Source of the DNA: a virus
Direction: 5' to 3' (one strand)
DNA: 30,171 nucleotides
IMG/VR virus record: IMGVR_UViG_3300025687_000207
Coordinates: 1 to 30,171 of that record
Shown here: positions 28,267 to 30,171 of the stretch, piece by piece
How the letters are laid out: each line of letters opens with the position of its first letter
How positions within the stretch are numbered: the first letter of the stretch is position 1
Notes under the pieces: generated by a model
The model's database searches: none
Told to the model about the DNA's origin: nothing
What the model saw: the letters and a program-made list of their open reading frames with translations, nothing else
Translations under genes and position numbers: made by a program

Positions 28267-28427
28267 TGGAAAAGAAAAAAGAGGTTTGGGATAAAGACCG
28301 GCCAAAGGGCTTGGGCAAGCCGAAAGGTTTAAGCCCGGCACAGAAGCGCAAGGCTATGCGGGCGGCAGCAAAGGCTGGGCGTCCATACCCAAATCTCGTT
28401 GATAACATGAGGGCAGCGCGTGGCTAA
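28266..28427 (+). CDS. 53-aa basic peptide
   Basis: Starts in a TAATG overlap. The sequence has three parts: a charged head (MEKKKEVWDKDRPKGLGKPK), a basic helix (LSPAQKRKAMRAAAKAGRPY) and a tail (PNLVDNMRAARG). The KGL-GKPKxLSPAQK pattern is that of a short conserved phage peptide of unknown function. No fold or membrane segment is predicted by eye. It ends in an 8-nt overlap with the DUF6321-like gene. Confidence 0.5.
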   Translation: MEKKKEVWDKDRPKGLGKPKGLSPAQKRKAMRAAAKAGRPYPNLVDNMRAARG

Positions 28428-28719
28428 AACACCAGCTTGGCAACGGTCTGAGGGCAAGAACCCATCCGGCGGCTTGAACGCCAAAGGCAGGGCTTCAGCT
28501 AAAGCCGAGGGCATGAACCTAAAAGCGCCAGTCAAGTCTGGCGACAATCCGCGCCGCGCATCATTCTTGGCTCGTATGGGCGGGATGCCGGGGCCGGAAT
28601 ATAAGAATGGCGAACCAACGCGCCTGCTCTTGTCGCTTCGCGCTTGGGGCGCAAGCTCCAAGGCAGACGCCAAGAAAAAAGCGGCAGCTATAAGCAAAAG
28701 GAACGAAGCCAGTGCATAG
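28420..28719 (+). CDS. DUF6321-like basic phage protein
   Basis: A 99-aa protein with a GTG start. TPAWQRSEGKNPSGGLNAKG, then RASAKAEGMNLKAPVKSGDN and PRRASFLARMGGMPG, is a strongly conserved phage pattern (DUF6321). It is rich in Lys, Arg and Gly and ends with a helix (KADAKKKAAAISKRNEA). It is generally found near portal or head genes; the role is unknown, perhaps DNA or head-interior binding. It overlaps the portal by 8 nt. Confidence 0.75.
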   Translation: MAKTPAWQRSEGKNPSGGLNAKGRASAKAEGMNLKAPVKSGDNPRRASFLARMGGMPGPEYKNGEPTRLLLSLRAWGASSKADAKKKAAAISKRNEASA

Positions 28720-30171
28720 TGTTGAAGATATCCTAAAGCGTCACGACGTGGCGCAGCGTCGCAAAGATAACTGGCGTCAGATTTACGAAGATTGCTACGA
28801 GTTCGGCTTGCCGCAACGCAATCTTTACGATGGCTACTATGAGGGCGGCGGCTCTCCGGGGCAAAATAAAATGGTGCGGGTGTTCGACAGTACCGCCATC
28901 AATGCGACGCAGCGCTTTGCGAACCGCATCCAGTCTGGCCTGTTTCCACCTTACGCGCCTTGGTGCCGCCTAGAGCCGGGGCCAGATATCCCAGAGGATC
29001 GCCGCATTGAGGCGCAGATTGCGCTGGATATGTACGCCGACACAATGTTTAGCGTATTACGCCAGTCTAACTTTGACTTGGCTATGGGCGAGTTCTTGCT
29101 TGATCTGGCCGTTGGCACCGCTTGTATGCTGGTGCAGCCCGGCGATGATTTGACGCCAATCCGCTTTACTGCCGTGCCGCAGTACCTTGTCAGCATCGAG
29201 GAAGGTGCGCACGGCAAGGTCGATAATGTTTACCGGCGTATGCGCATGAAGGGCGAGGCCATCAACCAGCATTGGGCTGACGCTGAAATCCCGCCACGCT
29301 TGCAGCGCATGATTGACGACAAGCCGACAGAAGAAATCGAGCTTGTCGAGGCGACCTTGTATGACCCAGAGGAAGGCGACTATTGCTATCACGTCATCTG
29401 GGCTGAAGGCAAAGAGGGCTTGCTGATGCGCCGCATGAAATCGTCGCCTTGGATTGTGGCGCGTTATATGAAGGTCGCCGGTGAGGTTTATGGTCGCGGG
29501 CCGCTTGTGACAGCTATTCCTGACATTAAGACGCTAAACAAAACGCTAGAGTTGCTGCTAAAAAATGCCAGCTTGTCTATTGCCGGTGTTTACACGGCTG
29601 CTGACGATGGCGTTCTAAACCCGCAGGCAATCCGCATTGCGCCGGGTGCTATTATCCCTGTTGCGCGTAACGGCGGGCCGTCAGGCGAGAGTTTGCGGAT
29701 GTTGCCGCGCTCTGGTGATTTCAACGTGTCACAGATCATCATCAATGATTTGCGCATGAACGTAAAAAAGATTTTGCTCGACGACACACTGCCGCCCGAC
29801 AATATGTCAGCCCGGTCAGCCACAGAGATTGCAGAACGTATGAAAGAGTTGGCGCAGAACCTTGGCTCTGCCTTTGGCCGTCTGATCACTGAGACTATGG
29901 TGCCGCTGATTAGCCGCATCCTATATGTGATGGATGAGCGCGGCATGATTGAGATGCCGCTGCGCGTCAATGGGCTAGAGGTAAAGGTAACGCCGGTCAG
30001 CCCAATTGCGCAGGCTCAAAATATGGGCGACATTGAGAAAATTATGCAGTGGGTGCAAATGTCGTCAGCCCTTGGCCCAGAGGGTCAGATGGCTGTCAAG
30101 ACTGGCAGCATTGCAGACTATGTTGCTGACAAGCTCGGCATCCCAGCGAGCCTACGCACTACGCCAGAGGA
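28712..30171 (+). CDS. Portal (head-tail connector) protein, 3' truncated
   Basis: Open to the right edge, 486 codons seen. A GTG at 28712 with the upstream stop inside it is the likely start (HSVEDILKRHDVAQRRKDNW). The sequence fits the T7-type head-to-tail connector family: YEFGLPQRNLYDG, VFDSTAINATQRFANRIQSG then LFPP, a central VYGRGPLVTAIPDIKTLNKT, and MSARSATEIAERMKELAQNL followed by GRLITE. It forms the dodecameric ring through which DNA enters and leaves. The remaining end, plus scaffold and capsid genes, must lie outside the window. Confidence 0.9.
   Translation, partial: MHSVEDILKRHDVAQRRKDNWRQIYEDCYEFGLPQRNLYDGYYEGGGSPGQNKMVRVFDSTAINATQRFANRIQSGLFPPYAPWCRLEPGPDIPEDRRIEAQIALDMYADTMFSVLRQSNFDLAMGEFLLDLAVGTACMLVQPGDDLTPIRFTAVPQYLVSIEEGAHGKVDNVYRRMRMKGEAINQHWADAEIPPRLQRMIDDKPTEEIELVEATLYDPEEGDYCYHVIWAEGKEGLLMRRMKSSPWIVARYMKVAGEVYGRGPLVTAIPDIKTLNKTLELLLKNASLSIAGVYTAADDGVLNPQAIRIAPGAIIPVARNGGPSGESLRMLPRSGDFNVSQIIINDLRMNVKKILLDDTLPPDNMSARSATEIAERMKELAQNLGSAFGRLITETMVPLISRILYVMDERGMIEMPLRVNGLEVKVTPVSPIAQAQNMGDIEKIMQWVQMSSALGPEGQMAVKTGSIADYVADKLGIPASLRTTPE

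Noticed and set aside
1-30171. tRNA genes, CRISPR arrays, insertion sequences
   Set aside because: No cloverleaf, regular spacer/repeat array or transposase was seen on reading; a tRNAscan and repeat search would settle it.

Overview
The window is most of the genome of a small tailed phage with a T7-like (podovirus) particle. The order is tail tube/nozzle, internal virion proteins, tail fibre, lysis, a minus-strand regulatory and recombination operon, replication, terminase, and portal. The first gene is cut at the left edge and the portal gene at the right edge. Portal, scaffold, capsid and tail-tube genes are normally adjacent, so the two edges probably flank one missing block (rest of portal, scaffold, major capsid, tail tubular protein A). 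GC looks close to 50% with gene-scale dips. A 3TM-type holin, the YqaJ exonuclease, DUF6378/DUF6321-type genes and tail proteins ending in GDLA resemble marine phages of Alphaproteobacteria. The host assignment is inference. No DNA or RNA polymerase, tRNA or CRISPR array is visible.

Layout. 1-9477 (+): tail tubular B-like protein, a gp14-like protein and three large internal virion proteins, one with an ADP-ribosyltransferase domain. 9511-12844 (+): T7-type fibre, small beta-rich structural proteins, three tandem paralogues ending in GDLA, and two accessory genes. 12852-15275 (+): membrane proteins, a PD-(D/E)XK nuclease, a GH24 endolysin, a Lys/Arg-rich peptide and two holin candidates. 15273-15294: hairpin between convergent genes. 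18256-15292 (-): operon of an unknown gene, a serine recombinase, a 40-aa membrane peptide, an HNH endonuclease, a YqaJ-type exonuclease and a winged-helix protein. 18257-18376: divergent control region. 18377-24984 (+): ribbon-helix-helix protein, nuclease, Dcm methyltransferase (with an overlapping second frame), nuclease, SSB-like protein, TOPRIM/helicase, a repeat-rich segment, a protein with an SSB-like tail, an initiator-like HTH protein and small zinc proteins. 24962-30171 (+): small and large terminase, a gp13-like acetyltransferase, a run of small basic proteins, DUF6321 and the portal.

Working together. The phage probably recruits the host polymerase to an origin opened by its own helicase/primase and initiator-like protein. 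The exonuclease and SSB-like protein may form a recombination system. The divergent control region, two small DNA-binding proteins and a serine recombinase hint at a lysis/lysogeny or temporal switch, but no attachment site was recognised. Nearly all genes are packed with 1, 4 or 8-nt overlaps, so translational coupling is likely throughout.

Points most worth attention: the two-frame coding in the methyltransferase gene; the tandem GDLA cassettes whose last codons also form the next ribosome-binding site; the ADP-ribosyltransferase in a predicted ejected protein; the divergent operator; and the repeat/hairpin segment after the helicase.
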